Origin: Ulota crispa
Taxonomy: Eukaryota > Streptophyta > Bryopsida > Orthotrichales > Orthotrichaceae
NCBI GenBank assembly: GCA_963920765.1
Contig: OY987250.1
Span: forward strand, 7,502,001 to 7,566,000
Reading direction: 5' to 3'
DNA length: 64,000 nucleotides
In this document: one piece after another, positions 1 to 12,067 of the stretch
Layout of the letters: every line of letters begins with the position of its first letter
How positions within the stretch are numbered: the stretch's first letter is position 1
Translations under genes and position numbers: made by a program
Notes under the pieces: generated by a model
What the model was told of the DNA's origin: nothing
What the model saw: only the letters and a program-made list of their open reading frames with translations
Database searches by the model: none

Positions 1-243
1 ACACAAGGATATATTTAACATTTCAAAATAGAAGAGTTTTTTTATTAATTTTCCAAAATAATATGAGTATAATTGATATTCCTACAAAAAATAAGGACTA
101 TTTTTTATGTTTCACATATTTTCGGCGTAAACTTGATATTTTGAAAGACTTAAAGGGTATTTTTAGTAATTTTCCTTCTATTACTAACCAAATGAATTAA
201 AAAAAAACAATCTTATAAAATATTTTTATAAGCTTTAAAAGAT

Positions 244-656
244 GGGAATTGATATGTGTATCACACTCTTCCAATTACTATACCACACCACAAGGTAAAT
301 TTTTGATTTCTAGCATCAAAAAGCTGAATCTGAGAATTTTGAATTCAGATTTGGACTTAGAGACCATGGTATTGTCTAGAACCATAAAAAAAGTTGCAAT
401 TCAACAACACCCAATGAAAATGTGTAGTTAAGGAGAAAATTGTTAATTTTACTTTTGTTTGTAAAAAAAGATAAACTCCCCCCCATTGGGTGTTGTTGAA
501 TTGCAACTTTTTTTATGGTCTTAGACAATACCATGGTTTCTAAGTCCAAATTTGAATTCAAAATTCTCAAACTCAAATTTTTGATGGTAGAAATCTAAAA
601 TTTACCCCAAGGGTGTGGTACAATAGTTCAAAGGGTGTGGTTCACATATTAATGCC
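244..656. mobile_element. Foldback MITE nested in the CACTA element
   Basis: Two arms (about 290-430 and 480-605) are inverted copies of one another around a short AT-rich loop. The ends read GGGAATTGATATGTG and, on the other strand, GGGCATTAATATGTG. The same element is at 16079-16495 in the second CACTA copy, and a diverged relative is at 48495-48897. The shared position in both CACTA copies shows that it inserted before the CACTA element moved. Superfamily is not certain. Confidence 0.7.
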
Positions 657-1173
657 CTTACAGAATATCCAAAACTATTCAAAAGTCAATAGAATTTTGA
701 TTTTATAATTGCAAGGATTTAATTTTGTAACTTTTCACGACTTCATGTTATTTGAATCTATCAAACTATGGAGGCTATTTTAACAAAATAAGGTTATTTT
801 TACAAAAAAACTAACACTAAATAAAATTTATTAATGAATCCAACCTTTGCCTGCAACAATGCTTATGAGATTTGTGAATTCCGAAAAAAATTTATAAACA
901 AAATCATAAGGATGGAAACAAACAATTTATTTAAAATTTCTAAACACCTTCTCTGATTTTAGCTCATAACTTTTGATAAAAAGATTGAAATCCAAAAAAA
1001 ATTGTTGGAGGTGAAAGTAAATTACATTTACCAACTTTTCTCAGTTCTAAGTTTTTTGAAAAAGAGTCCTTTAATGGACGGAAATAGCCTCCAAAGTCTA
1101 CAGCATTACTAAAGACATGAACATTTAATGTACAAATAGAATTAAGACTCCAATGCATGCATGTGCATTTGCA

Positions 1174-1256
1174 CATTCTCTAGTGGTTTAGAGAATGTGT
1201 TAAGGTTGTGGAGTGTGAGAGGGGAGGTGGAGGGTTCAAACCCCGCTACCGGCAGC
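1174..1256 (+). other. tRNA-like (pol III A/B box) block beside the 21-bp array
   Basis: GGTTCAAACCC at 1233-1243 fits the pol III B-box consensus GWTCRANNC. About 50 bp upstream, TAGTGGTTTAG (1181-1191) resembles an A box or D-arm, and it lies in a small hairpin, CATTCTCTA...TAGAGAATG (1174-1197). The block runs straight into the array through GCTACCGGCAGCTGCC, which resembles a tRNA 3' half. This looks like the head of a tRNA-derived SINE or a decayed tRNA. No full cloverleaf can be drawn, so it is not called as a tRNA gene. Confidence 0.35.
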
Positions 1257-1723
1257 TGCCCGGGAGTTCGGGCAGCTGCCCGGGAGTTCGGGCAGCTGCC
1301 CAAAAAGTTCGGGCAGCTGCCCAAAAAGTTCGGGCAGCTGCCCAAAAAGTTCGGGCAGCTGCCCAAAAAGTTCGGGCAGCTGCCCAAAAAGTTCGGGCAG
1401 CTGCCCAAAAAGTTCGGGCAGCTGCCCAAAAAGTTCGGGCAGCTGCCCAAAAAGTTCGGGCAGCTGCCCAAAAAGTTCGGGCAGCTGCCCAAAAAGTTCG
1501 GGCAGCTGCCCAAAAAGTTCGGGCAGCTGCCCAAAAAGTTCGGGCAGCTGCCCAAAAAGTTCGGGCAGCTGCCCAAAAAGTTCGGGCAGCTGCCCAAAAA
1601 GTTCGGGCAGCTGCCCAAAAAGTTCGGGCAGCTGCCCAAAAAGTTCGGGCAGCTGCCCAAAAAGTTCGGGCAGCTGCCCAAAAAGTTCGGGCAGCTGCCC
1701 AAAAAGTTCGGGCAGCTGCCCAT
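1250..1723. repeat. 21-bp palindromic tandem array, about 22 units
   Basis: The unit is 21 bp long and contains the 12-bp palindrome GGGCAGCTGCCC, joined by GAACTTTTT in one orientation. The two units nearest the tRNA-like block carry CCCGGGAG instead of CAAAAAG, and the rest are almost identical. Because 21 is a multiple of three and the unit lacks stops, several frames stay open and give artificial heptad proteins such as GQLPKKF. I see no sign of coding. The second CACTA copy has the same array with about 53 units. Confidence 0.9.
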
Positions 1724-1973
1724 CCCCCTAAAAAGTTCACATTTTCTTAAAATAACAAATCCTATGAAAAAAAAATTTAAAAATGAGAAGAAATAGAAAT
1801 GAACAACATAAAATAAGTAATAGAAATCAACAACAAATTAACAGAAAACTGTAAATAATCAACAAAAAATCAACAGAAAAGTACCCAAATCAACTTGACC
1901 AAATTCACAGAAAAAATCAACAGTTTTTGGTTGAAAATCTGTTGATTTTGAGGTGAATTTTCTACTAGTGTTA

Positions 1974-3100
1974 AAAAGGTGACAAGATTTGGCATCTAAC
2001 CCAAGTTGTTTCATATGTTTTGGAGCTTTGTGGAATCAGTTATGAAAATTGAAATTGAAATGGCATGAGGCTCTAAAATGGTGCACATCTTCAAATGTAC
2101 TATACAACATCCTTGAGTAAGTTTACGTTTGGATCCATTTTGCTATTTAAAAAAATCTGTTAAAGATATAGTATAATTTGAGTTAGTTTTGCTTTACATT
2201 ATGGTTTTGTAATCCTCATGCAGTCTCAATTAAGCATATCAAATTTTAGTTTCAAAAAATCAAAAACCCATTTTTGGTGAATTGTTTCATATTAAAATTT
2301 GTAGTTTTACATGAAAATTGATTGAAGAAAATTAGTGATGAATTTTTGGGATTTGATTGCAATGGATATGTAAGGAACATCCATATGTACCTTTCATGTT
2401 AAAACAAATAGCATTAAGTAATAAAAACATAATCTACAAGGAAGTGAATGCAAAATCAACGTGGAGTGTGGTAGGACCAAAATTTGTACAATAAATATTT
2501 GATTAAAATGCATTTTTACCCAAAAACCATAATTTGTTCTAGCATTTAAATGCCACAATTTACATTTTAATTGCATTTTTATCAAATTTTATTTTTGTTT
2601 CATTTCATATGACCAAATTCATAAATTATATATAACATGTTGCAATTTTATAGCTCTTTCGTCAAAGCAACCAGTATTTTAGATAATTTTTGACTTAAAT
2701 ATTACAACAAAACATAACCTCAAATTTTTTAAGTGCTTTCTCATTTAATTCAAACACTTTCGTTGGTTTGAATGTTATTAGACGGTTTATATATATATAT
2801 ATATATATATAATATGTGAAGATTGTAATGATCATAAATTGTAAATAAAAAATTGAGATATTTGTAGGAAACGTATGAAAATGTGACAATATTTGGAGTT
2901 TTATGTACTCTAAATACAAACTAAATTAGTGGCTATCTATTACATATGGACATGTCACTCCATATAGTTCTTTACAATGTTGTAACGGATGCCTTTCTCC
3001 ATCCATCATCCAGCATCCAACATCTAACATCCACCATCCATTGTCCACCATCTAATATCTAACATCCAGCATCCAACATCCATCATCTACCATCCATCAT
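1974..3100. other. AT-rich spacer with a TA microsatellite and CATCCA-type repeats
   Basis: No gene is visible. 2788-2812 is a short (TA)n run. 2995-3100 is a degenerate CATCCA/CATCTA hexamer tract, resembling the precursor of the larger 21-bp minisatellite further right. Confidence 0.6.
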
Positions 3101-4096
3101 CTACACTGAATAGTGCATCTAGGTTACTCCAAGTTAATTTCTAAACATTTCACACTATTTCAATATTTATCAAGGCTATTGGAACTCTTATCATTAATTA
3201 CTCTCATAAACAACAAAGGAAGCATATAGGGATTGAGCGCAACAACAAGCGTCAAAGATAGGATAGGGAGCAAGGAAACTAAATCTTTAAACAAAACAAG
3301 GAATTATTGTAGGCTAAAGAGAATTGCATGCTTCTTGAGGTGGCTCATGGTGAGTAATGAGGTAACCTTGCTAAAAGCATCTCTTGCAGCACATCAAAAC
3401 AGCCCCCCGTTCCCTAGCCGTAACGGCTTTTGCGTTTCAAGTCTCCAATAACACTTGATGTGTCCCTATGCAGGTCGTGGGGTTTTCAGATTGAGCCTTG
3501 TTCCCGTCAAATCCAAGCTTTCTCTAGGCCTCCTTCACGGTCCTTGCCAAGCTCTATTTACGCATTATTCACGCACAATCCCACTCTATAGTCAAGTGTA
3601 CTAGTGCAATTTGTTGTAATACATGTGCAAGCCCTAAAACCTCCAGGGTTGCAGGAGAACTTCAAACCCCACCGTGAAGGTTTGTGTCATTCTCCCCGTG
3701 AAACCTCATTTTTCCAAGGCTTGGAAAGAGTGCTGCATGCATTAGGAAAAATATGGGGCCCCAATAAGGCCTTGAGTTTGGGGGGTCTTTAGCCATGGGA
3801 ACCCAATTCCCAATCAAATCATGCGCAGGCTGACATGGCACTATTGATGCCACATCAACTATTTTGATTTTTTTAATTTAATAAAAAAAAAAAAATCTTA
3901 TATTTTCCAAGATTTTTTTTTTGATTTTTTGGATTTTTAATTAATTTTTTCTGACCATCAGCAAGGGCTGGTTCCCCACATTTGGAATCAAAAAAATGAA
4001 GGGCTAGAATTGTTTATAAAGGCCTTATTGAGGCCCCATATTTTTCCTAATGGAGATGCCCTAAGGTAAAGCAACCTAAATGCACTATTTGATGTA
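3101..4096. mobile_element. MITE with CTACACTRAATAGTGC termini, interrupted by another MITE
   Basis: The left end reads CTACACTGAATAGTGCATC. The right end, on the other strand, reads TACATCAAATAGTGCATTTA. The same termini bound the elements at 26028-26360 and 26361-27839. A second element (3375-4061) is inserted between a TAA at 3372-3374 and a TAA at 4062-4064. Confidence 0.6.
3375..4061. mobile_element. PIF/Harbinger (Tourist)-like element with TAA target duplication
   Basis: The right terminus on the opposite strand begins GGGCATCTCCATTAGG, and the left begins near GCATCTCTTGC. TAA flanks both sides, the target preference of PIF/Harbinger. The inner part 3740-4052 recurs at 50973-51293, both bounded by CATTAGGAAAAATATGG. 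The part at about 3445-3738 is an inverted relative of 4177-4503, so at least two related elements lie here head to head. Confidence 0.5.
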
Positions 4097-4176
4097 CCAT
4101 CCATTATCGGGCATTAGGCATCAGGTATTCGTCCCCTGCCATCCATCACCCATCACCCATCAAATGTCAATCCGTC

Positions 4177-4510
4177 AGGGCATCTCTTGTAGCATGCTTT
4201 CCAAGCCTTGGAAAAATAAGGTTTCATGGGGAGAATGATGCAATCCTTCATGGCAAGGCTTGAAGTTCTGTTGCAGCCCTGAAACCTCCTAAACATGCAC
4301 CTTTGTTACAATAAATTGCATGGGTACACTTGGCTATGGAGTGGGGTCGTGCGTGAATAGTGCAAGAACTGTGCGTGAACAGTACTTGGTAAGGACCGTG
4401 GAGGAGGCCTGGAGAAAGCTTGAATATGACAAGAACAAGGCTCAATCTTAAGGCCCCGCGACCTGCACAAGGATGCATTGAGTGCTATTGGGGACTTGAA
4501 ACCAAGGTAT
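4177..4510. repeat. Inverted partial copy of the 3445-3738 sequence
   Basis: It starts with GGGCATCTCTTGTAGC and then runs as a diverged reverse complement of 3445-3738; for example CCAAGCCTTGGAAAAATA here pairs with the complement in the left arm. It forms an imperfect arm of about 300 bp with the left copy. No coding is seen. Confidence 0.55.
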
Positions 4511-4689
4511 TTTTTAACTAACTTAGATGGCAAAGCATGACTTCGTGTCTAGTTATCATAGGACAATTTTTGAGGGAAAAGAAGTTACTAGTTGCATGAC
4601 AAATTTGGCAAAAGATGTGTCATTTAAAAAAAACTGTGCTTGAAACGAGAAAGCCATTACTGGTAGGGAACACGGGGCTATTTTGACGT

Positions 4690-5930
4690 GGTGCAGGAGA
4701 TGCACTAGCCATCCGTCACCCGCCATCCATTACCCGCCGTGCGTCACCCGCCCTGCGTCACCTGCCATTTGTCACCCGCCCTCCATCACCTACCCTCTGT
4801 CACCTGCCCTCCATCACCCGCCCTCCGTCACTAGTCATCCGTCACCCATCACCCGTCCTCCGTCACCCGCCCTCCGTCACCCGCCACCCGCCACCCATCA
4901 CCCGCCCTGCGTCACCTGCCCTTTGTCACCCGCCCTCCATCACCTACCCTCTGTCACCCGCCCTCCATCACCCGCCCTCCGTCACTAGTCATCCGTCACC
5001 CATCACCCGTCCTCCGTCACCCGCCCTCCGTCACCCGCCACCCGCCACCCATCACCCGCCATCCGTCACCCGCCCTCCGTCACCCATCACCCATCACCCG
5101 CCATCCGTCACCCGTCACCCGCCATCCGTCACCCGTCACCCGCCATCCGTCACCTGTCACCCGCCATCCGTCACCTGTCACCCGCCATCCGTCACCTGTC
5201 ACCCGCCATCCGTCACCCGTCACCCGTCACCCGCCCTCTGTCACCCGTCACCCGCCCTCTGTCACCCGTCACCCGCCCTCTGTCACCCGTCACCCGCCCT
5301 CCGTCACCCGTCACCCGCCCTCCGTCACCCGTCACCCGCCCTCCGTCACCCGTCACCCGCCCTCCGTCACCCGTCACCCGCCCTCCGTCACCCGTCACCC
5401 GCCCTCCGTCACCCGCCCTCCATCACCCGTCACCCGCCCTCCATCACCCGTCACCCGCCCTCCATCACCCGTCACCCGCCCTCCATCACCCGTCACCCGC
5501 CCTCCATCACCCGTCACCCGCCCTCCATCACCCGTCACCCGCCCTCCATCACCCGTCACCCGCCCTCCATCACCCGTCACCCGCCCTCCATCACCCGTCA
5601 CCCGCCCTCCATCACCCGTCACCCGCCCTCCATCACCCGTCACCCGCCCTCCATCACCCGTCACCCGCCCTCCATCACCCGTCACCCGCCCTCCATCACC
5701 CGTCACCCGCCCTCCATCACCCGTCACCCGCCCTCCATCACCCGTCACCCGCCCTCCATCACCCGTCACCCGCCCTCCATCACCCGTCACCCGCCCTCCA
5801 TCACCCGTCACCCGCCCTCCATCACCCGTCACCCGCCCTCCATCACCCGTCACCCGCCCTCCATCACCCGTCACCCGCCCTCCATCACCCGCCCTCCGCC
5901 ACCGCCACCCGTCATTCGCCATCCGCCACC
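4690..5930. repeat. Minisatellite of about 1.2 kb, mainly 21-bp units (CGTCACCCGCCCTCCATCACC-like)
   Basis: The left half (4690-5210) is a mixture of CATCACC, CGTCACC and CGCCCTC blocks. From about 5215 it settles into regular 21-bp units, first with CTCTGTCACC, then CTCCGTCACC, then CTCCATCACC (5420-5890). This stepwise order shows successive local expansions. It lies about 1 kb upstream of the MPS1 start codon. The long minus-strand reading frame (VTGDGGR repeats) is a by-product of the 21-bp period. Confidence 0.9.
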
Positions 5931-6895
5931 CGTCACCCGCCATCTGCCATCCATCATCCCTCATCCAGCATTTATCATCCACCTGCCCAACATCCAAGAC
6001 ACGCCAGTGTGAACGCAAATATTGATCCAGGTTCACTTGTCCTGGCGTCCCTAACGGTCAGAATTCGCGCCAAGGAGCTCATTTGATCCAAATTGTCGAA
6101 GCTCTGTATTCATGGCGAGGGAGAGAGTGCGGCTTGTTGCCGAAGCCTCCTGTTATCACGCTGCAGTTGCCTCGTCACTAGGGCCATCGCGCCTCGCATC
6201 TGACCTTCTCCGTCTCGTCATTTTGCACTTAATTTCACCTCATTTGGTGCAGTGTGGCGGTAGTTTGAGGCGCTTAGGGTGTAGGACAGGGCTTATGAAG
6301 AGAACCAGTGACCGGAGATTGCGAGGTAGTGTTCATATCTCATTTGCAATGTGAGAATATGTCGGTGGAGTTGCTTTTGAGTCCTCTGCCGGCAATGTGT
6401 TAAATTTTGTAGAGTTTAGAGGTGAATTTTTTGAAGATTTTGCTGGTTTAAGCAGCGCAGGTCGAGCGTTTGTAGGTTGCAGGTAGAAAGAGTGATTCAT
6501 ATATGAAGGATTTGCGCGGTGGTGTGGATAGAGATTTTCGCGTCCTTAATTGTACACGGCTCCGTTGTTTGGAATGGAAGGCTTCAGAGGAATCTCCGCT
6601 GCAGGAGGTTCCTGCGATGAATCGGCGCCGTCGTCTTAAGGAGGTACTATCCAACGCCTTGTAATGTCATTCACCTTATCGCGCTGAAACGCCTAATTAG
6701 CTCACCTAATTTGCATTAGTGAATTAGGCTTATAGGTTTTGAGAGTTGAAGTATTCTGGCCATTGCCTTTTGAAGCTTTGGCATCGTGAAGTTATGGATG
6801 CATTGGGAATGTCACATCGTAGTACATTCACTGCGTATTTGATTGCCAGTGGTGACCGACAGACGGAGAGACGGTCTGATCGGAGGTAGGTAGCA
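5931..6895 (+). promoter_or_regulatory. Presumed MPS1 promoter and 5' leader
   Basis: After the minisatellite the base composition becomes gene-like. Several short upstream ATG frames (for example at 6112) end before the MPS1 start. An in-frame TAG lies two codons before the ATG at 6896. No TATA box could be placed with confidence. The exact transcription start and any leader intron cannot be read from the sequence. Confidence 0.35.
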
Positions 6896-9800
6896 ATGGT
6901 GTATCCGGACAGCGCAATGGCGAGATGTGACCCGAGCTCGGACAAGGAGAATCTGGTCCCTCGAGTTCATAGGAATGAACCAGGATCAGGTGGATTAGGC
7001 TCCGTTCGAACCCGGGGATTGATGAGCAGCGAACAACGATTGCACACCGTCTTAAAGGAGTCGGCGCTGCAAAACCAGGTAATTGTTGTATTGTGGTGTT
7101 TTTGAATATGTATTTTTTGCAGTTTTTAGGAGGTCAGACGAAAACTTCTTGTTGTTCAATTTTATTTATCCTTTGACGAGTATTTCCAACGTTGTTAACT
7201 GATTCTGGTGATATGAATCTGGCCTCATCTAAATTCTGCTTTTCACAGTATGATGGCTTGAACTAGTCTGTTTTCAAACTGTGATTGCTGTAGGGATCAA
7301 GTAAGGAATGTCATCACGATAGTTAATAATGTAGTAAATCTGCAGGAATATGCCGACAATTAGCATTTTGAAAGTATATGTTAATGCGCGCTTGATCACA
7401 AATTGAGAATAGCGACCCTGACTTAGTCTTAATCGTTCTAGACTTGCTGATGTTAACGTCTTCTTCTTGATTTCAGACTCCTGCTGCGGTGACCGCCAGC
7501 AAGACGAATCTGGGATCAACTGAGAAGGAATGGTTGAAGGATGTCTTATTCGATTATTCCGGGAAACAATCCGCTGGATCGCTTGAACGATTGAAGGAGA
7601 AAATCGGGCAGCTAAAAAGTGTTAATGCTTTGAAGCCGGTACCTCTCAAAACGACTGCGGCATTCGATCATCACTCGGTCGGGGAATTATCATCTCGAGG
7701 TCTCTCACCGACTGTGTCTGAAGCAGTCGTTCATGTGTACAGGGATGACAAGGTTTCAAAGCCAGGAGGTATTCAAAGGGAAACTGTGAAAGTAGAGAGT
7801 CAAAGATATCACCGAGATTCGAACCACCGGAACAATTCACTGCGTGTTCACGAGCATAATCTAGTAGAGCATGATGTGCATGACCGTGGAAAACCGAGCT
7901 CTCTTTTGACGCCAACTAAGCCTTCAGCTGGGAAAGAGAACGAGTCGTTGATGCAGAGCCATGGATCATCGTTCTCTCGTGGAACACCGTTTAAGAAGAA
8001 ACCCTCGGGTTCCGATTCGATCGATAACTCCAGTAAGTAATGAGCTTTTGCTTGTGTCCTTAGCACTGGCCAGTTTCAAGGCTCTTGTTTTTTGAAACTA
8101 CTTGGTACTGAAGTATTTTTAAAATGCTAGTTTCCTGGCATGCTTTTTTTTCCGCTGCAGTTGGTTCTGAGCGATGCTATGGTGAGACTGACCCATGTGT
8201 TGTACATGATGAGGATGCTTTCAGAAGATGTCCTACTTAAGGGACAAATTCGTTGTTTACAATTTTTTGCACTGAAATATTGGGTAACTTTTATGGCAGG
8301 ACGATCGGTTCAGAACAAAGTAGATAGTGTAGGGCATTTTACTAGCGAGAAACAAGCTTTCAGCAGCGAAGTGAAGAGCGTTGTTGTTCAAGACCTCCAA
8401 GGGAAATACTCGCTTGCTGGTGAGACTTCACGGCTTACTAGTCCTCTAGAGGAAGAGGCCAAGAGCAGTCGCGAGAATTCTGTCGAGCTTCACGCAATAC
8501 CGAGTAGTGCTCTTGTGGATAAGATCATCAAGCGTGCGAAAATCTCTAGTTTCGGTAAGTCTATTTTCTTTCTTTTTAACGCGACATCTTTTTGACCATG
8601 AGCTCAATTTTTGCTTGTACTTCTTAGGCCTTTGTCGACTGAATTAATTTTCTTGTCACTGATGTCCCATTTTTGATGGGCAGGTCCTGCACTGAGGGTC
8701 CGCAGAGATGATCCAAGGGCTTATGCCAAGGCTGAATACAGTCCTGATTCTGAGAAATCAGCTGACTATGACCACAAGTATATCGACGCACTCCACGCAT
8801 CCCATACGATGGACAGTCATGCCAATGTTCATACATTGCCGAAAGTATCAGAGGCCGGAACCATCTCGTCCGGCAAGAGCAATCAGAGGGTTCACCAGAA
8901 TGTGGCACTGCAAACAGATGACGATTTTCTAAATGAGCACCGGAAACGAAAAGCAGAAACTGATCCTTCTACCACAGATACTTCTAATCAACATCTGGCA
9001 GTAGGGATTGATAAACATGTCTCTGTTGCTGTTGCTACGGAAGCACGCGAGGTTGTCAATAAAGGGGGAAATTCTGTTCATCGGGAATGCGAAGGACGTC
9101 GGGGAAGTATGGAAAAAGAGAATAGGGCAGAGCCGACTGCTTTGGAGCCAAGTGGCGAGAGATGGATTGAGGATATTGCTGGACATCCTTTGACGGGTTC
9201 CTGCACGAAAGGCACTCCAGGACACGAGAGGGAGCCTTGGGCGTGGAAAACGGCTAGAGATGCACGTGGTTTGACTCTTCCGTCGCCGACTTCTCATGAG
9301 CATTCGAAATGTGGGAAAGTTATTGGAGGCATACCACCTCGTTATGTCCCCCCTGTAAGTGCCTTCTGGACTTAGTTCCCAATAGAGGAGAGCAATTATT
9401 TATCAGGTGGAAATTCCTAGCATTCAGTAGTTTCCTTCTTCGAATCAGCATGCTTCGTCATTCCTTGGTGGTTGTTATGTCATTGTTACCTGTCACATAT
9501 TGTAATTAGAGATTTGTTTACTGCTCCTCCTGGTGCCAATATGGTCATGGATTTGTCATGCAGGTTTTAGAATCTCGAGAGCGAAAAGCAGAGGAAAATG
9601 ACTCACCTGCTTCGGATGGCCTCAAGCATCATCCGGGTGTTCTCAAGCAGATCAACGAAATCGCAAAAAGTGAGCCAATCAATGGTGTCATCCCTCAATC
9701 AAACCTTCGTGTGAAAGGCCTTGCTGATGACAATGCAGTCCATCACCTCTCCAATACTTTTAGTACCATCAGCTTCGAAGAGAAGATTGCTTCTGGCGTA

Positions 9801-12067
9801 AACGGAGCTGACAAAACGTCCACGCAGGGAAGAACTCAGACTCATATCTCAGAGCACCACGTTATTTCCGTCCCCGCTGAAAGTGGGTCCAATACTGGAG
9901 TTACAGGTGTAACTGGATTGACTGCGTTGACATCACCTAATGGTTTGAATCCACACAAGACTGCTGTGACTTTGTCGCATGGGGTTGAGCTGCAACAAAA
10001 ACCTCATAGTCAGCAACCTCCGAGAGAGGGGGATCTTGGAATTAACATGCCTGATCATAGTGCACTTCCGAAATCGACATGTAGAGCAACTGTCCCTGCT
10101 GCTGAGATTTCGGTACATGATGTTAATGAAGGACATTCTGCTAAAGCTAGCGACTCATCTAAAGACAGAGGAGAAAAAAACCAAGAGATAGCCCATCACA
10201 ACCCACAGCCAGCAAGGAAATTGCGGACAGAGGCGGAGAGTCAGAAGTTTGTTTTTGTTAACGGAATTCGGTACCAGAAGTTGGGCAAAATTGGAAAGGG
10301 TGGCAGCAGTGAGGTCTTTAAGGTTATAGCGACCGACTGCTCTATATATGCTGTGAAACGCATCAACTTGAAAGGTCGAGACTGGTCAACTGCACAAGAG
10401 TTTTATCAAGAAATTAAGTACCTCAAAGCCTTGCGTGGGAAACGTCATATTATTCAACTTATTGATTCTGAGGTATGTGAAGCTGCACGTAGTCTGATGA
10501 GTCTCGTTTCTTCATTTAGTATTCGGTGTTTGAAAATTCCTGGGGTGCGTATCTGATGGATTTATGGGCCAATGCGACTGTGAGTTGATCAAGAGTGGAG
10601 TTTCCGTATGTAGGTTACAAACAAGAAGGTGTTGGAGGAAAGATCGGAGAGTGGAGACATTACGGAGGATGCTTGTATCTATATGGTTCTGGAATATGGA
10701 GAGATTGATTTGGCTGGCATGCTTTCTGCAAAGCGTAAGGAAATTCAAAGTAACAATGAAACCGAGCCTGATGAGAATTGGCTTCGCTTCTACTGGCAGG
10801 TATTAATCTCACGTGTCGTTTTATTGCCTTCCGCTCAAGCTTGTTTTTGAAACAGTTATCACTACAAGCAGAGTTTATGCATTGCTTCACGTATAATTCT
10901 GACATCCCGTTGCATTAGTGACCCGTGGAGAATAGAAATGATGCAGCTGCTGGGTTTCTAAGTCATATTGCCTCCTAATTTCATTGTCTACTGGCTCACT
11001 ATCCTTCTCCTTTTCTTGCTCGAACACGTTTCTAAGTTTCGTTCTTTCATTCGGATGGCAGCAAATACTGAAGGCCGTAAAAACTATCCACGATGAGCGT
11101 ATTGTGCACTCTGATTTGAAACCAGCTAATTTTATGCTCGTGAGAGGAGAACTGAAGCTCATCGATTTCGGTATTGCCAAAGCTATTCAGAATGATACAA
11201 CCAATATTGTGAAAGAAAATCAGGTATGCTACCGCTCAACAACAATCCGCATTATCATTGTTAATTGCTTGACTGCTGCATACTACTTTTTTCAGATGGT
11301 TACTCCAGCATTTGCCTACTTAAGGTAGCAACACCCACAACCATCATTGTACTCATAACCATCACCTCTAAAATCTTGGAAAATCTATGGAAGTGAACAG
11401 ATGTAATTACAAGGATGCACAACATGTGAACATGAAACCTTAGTGTTGGTATTAGGTGCAATTGCAGTCGGCTCTTTAAAAATTCACAAATTATTCTCAC
11501 AGTATCCAAATAATACATTCAAAAGTGCAAACTCATCATTTTTCTCTTGCTAATAGGATCCTATAATTTGCTAGATGTTTATTAATAATCATCATGTTCA
11601 AAACCCTTAATTTGACGGATATGGGTGCTACTACCTTACATTTAAGAGGTGGAATGTGGTTTGAAGGCTCAGGTCAATCAGGTCACGCTGAGGTTCCTCA
11701 TATCGTTGCTTGATTTGTACAGACGGGTACTTTGAATTACATGGCTCCAGAGGCGTTTCTAGCAAATCAAACAGACGACGACGGTTTAGAAATCAAGATA
11801 GGTCGAGCATCCGACATCTGGTCTTTGGGGTGCATATTTTTCCAGATGGTCTACGGGCAGACTCCATTTGCTGAGCTGCCGCTCTACTCCAAAATACAAG
11901 CAATCACAAATCCGCATCACAGAATCCAATATCCTCGAACATCAAATCCCTGGTTACTAGATATCATAAAGAGGTGCTTAACATGGGATCGTAGAAAGCG
12001 GCTGCGAATTCCGGAGCTTCTCGAGCATCGTTTTCTACGACCTCAGACAGCTCCCTATGGTTTTTAA
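6896..12067 (+). CDS. MPS1: MPS1/TTK-type dual-specificity protein kinase
   Basis: Spindle-assembly-checkpoint kinase that acts at kinetochores in mitosis. Exons: 6896-7078, 7477-8032, 8161-8181, 8300-8554, 8684-9354, 9564-10472, 10614-10799, 11062-11223, 11723-12067. Phase is kept throughout, giving 1095 residues. The first ~790 residues are charged, low-complexity and probably disordered, with KEN boxes at residues 17-19 and ~214-216. The C-terminal kinase domain (~795-1085) has the glycine loop [11 protein letters not shown], Lys827 in YAVKRINL, the MPS1-typical hinge [15 protein letters not shown], the catalytic loop [10 protein letters not shown] (Asp945), IDFGIAKAI (Asp962) and the [11 protein letters not shown] activation segment. 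HSD in place of HRD is usual for this family. The start is set by an in-frame TAG just upstream; Met8 is an alternative. The 21-nt third exon is inferred only from splice signals. The last intron holds a MITE (11322-11636). Confidence 0.92.
11322..11636. mobile_element. MITE with AAGGTAGCAACACCC termini in MPS1 intron 8
   Basis: It is about 315 bp, bounded by AAGGTAGCAACACCC and a right end ATGGGTGCTACTACCTT. It is very similar to 39827-40179 in COQ4 intron 3 and more distantly to 35516-35832. The superfamily is unclear because no convincing target duplication is visible. Confidence 0.7.

Larger units (their letters stand above)
1..1970 (-). mobile_element. CACTA-type DNA transposon, partial copy (continues beyond left edge)
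   Basis: This stretch is the near-perfect reverse complement of 14120-16734 inside the complete copy at 14120-18388. Its inner terminus at 1970 reads CTACTAGTG, the complement of a CACTAG terminus. Next to it lie subterminal CTGTTGATTTT / AAATCAACAG motifs (1860-1950), as expected for transposase-binding repeats in CACTA elements. It carries the same nested foldback MITE (244-656) and the same 21-bp array as the complete copy. About 1.65 kb of the element would lie left of position 1. No transposase is visible, so it looks non-autonomous. Sampled stretches differ from the other copy at only a few bases, apart from array length, so transposition or gene conversion is recent. Confidence 0.8.

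Noticed and set aside
1233-1243. True tRNA gene at the B-box-like motif
   Set aside because: No acceptor stem, anticodon arm or cloverleaf could be drawn around it.
1250-1723. CRISPR-like array (regular repeat with spacers)
   Set aside because: Units are contiguous 21-bp tandem copies without unique spacers, in a plant nuclear context.
5213-6036. Minus-strand VTGDGGR repeat frames
   Set aside because: By-product of the 21-bp minisatellite; the adjacent degenerate units and lack of any start context argue against a gene.
6112-6354. 80-codon frame before MPS1
   Set aside because: Ends before the kinase start, has no recognised domain, and the in-frame TAG at 6888-6890 separates it from the kinase; more likely leader sequence.
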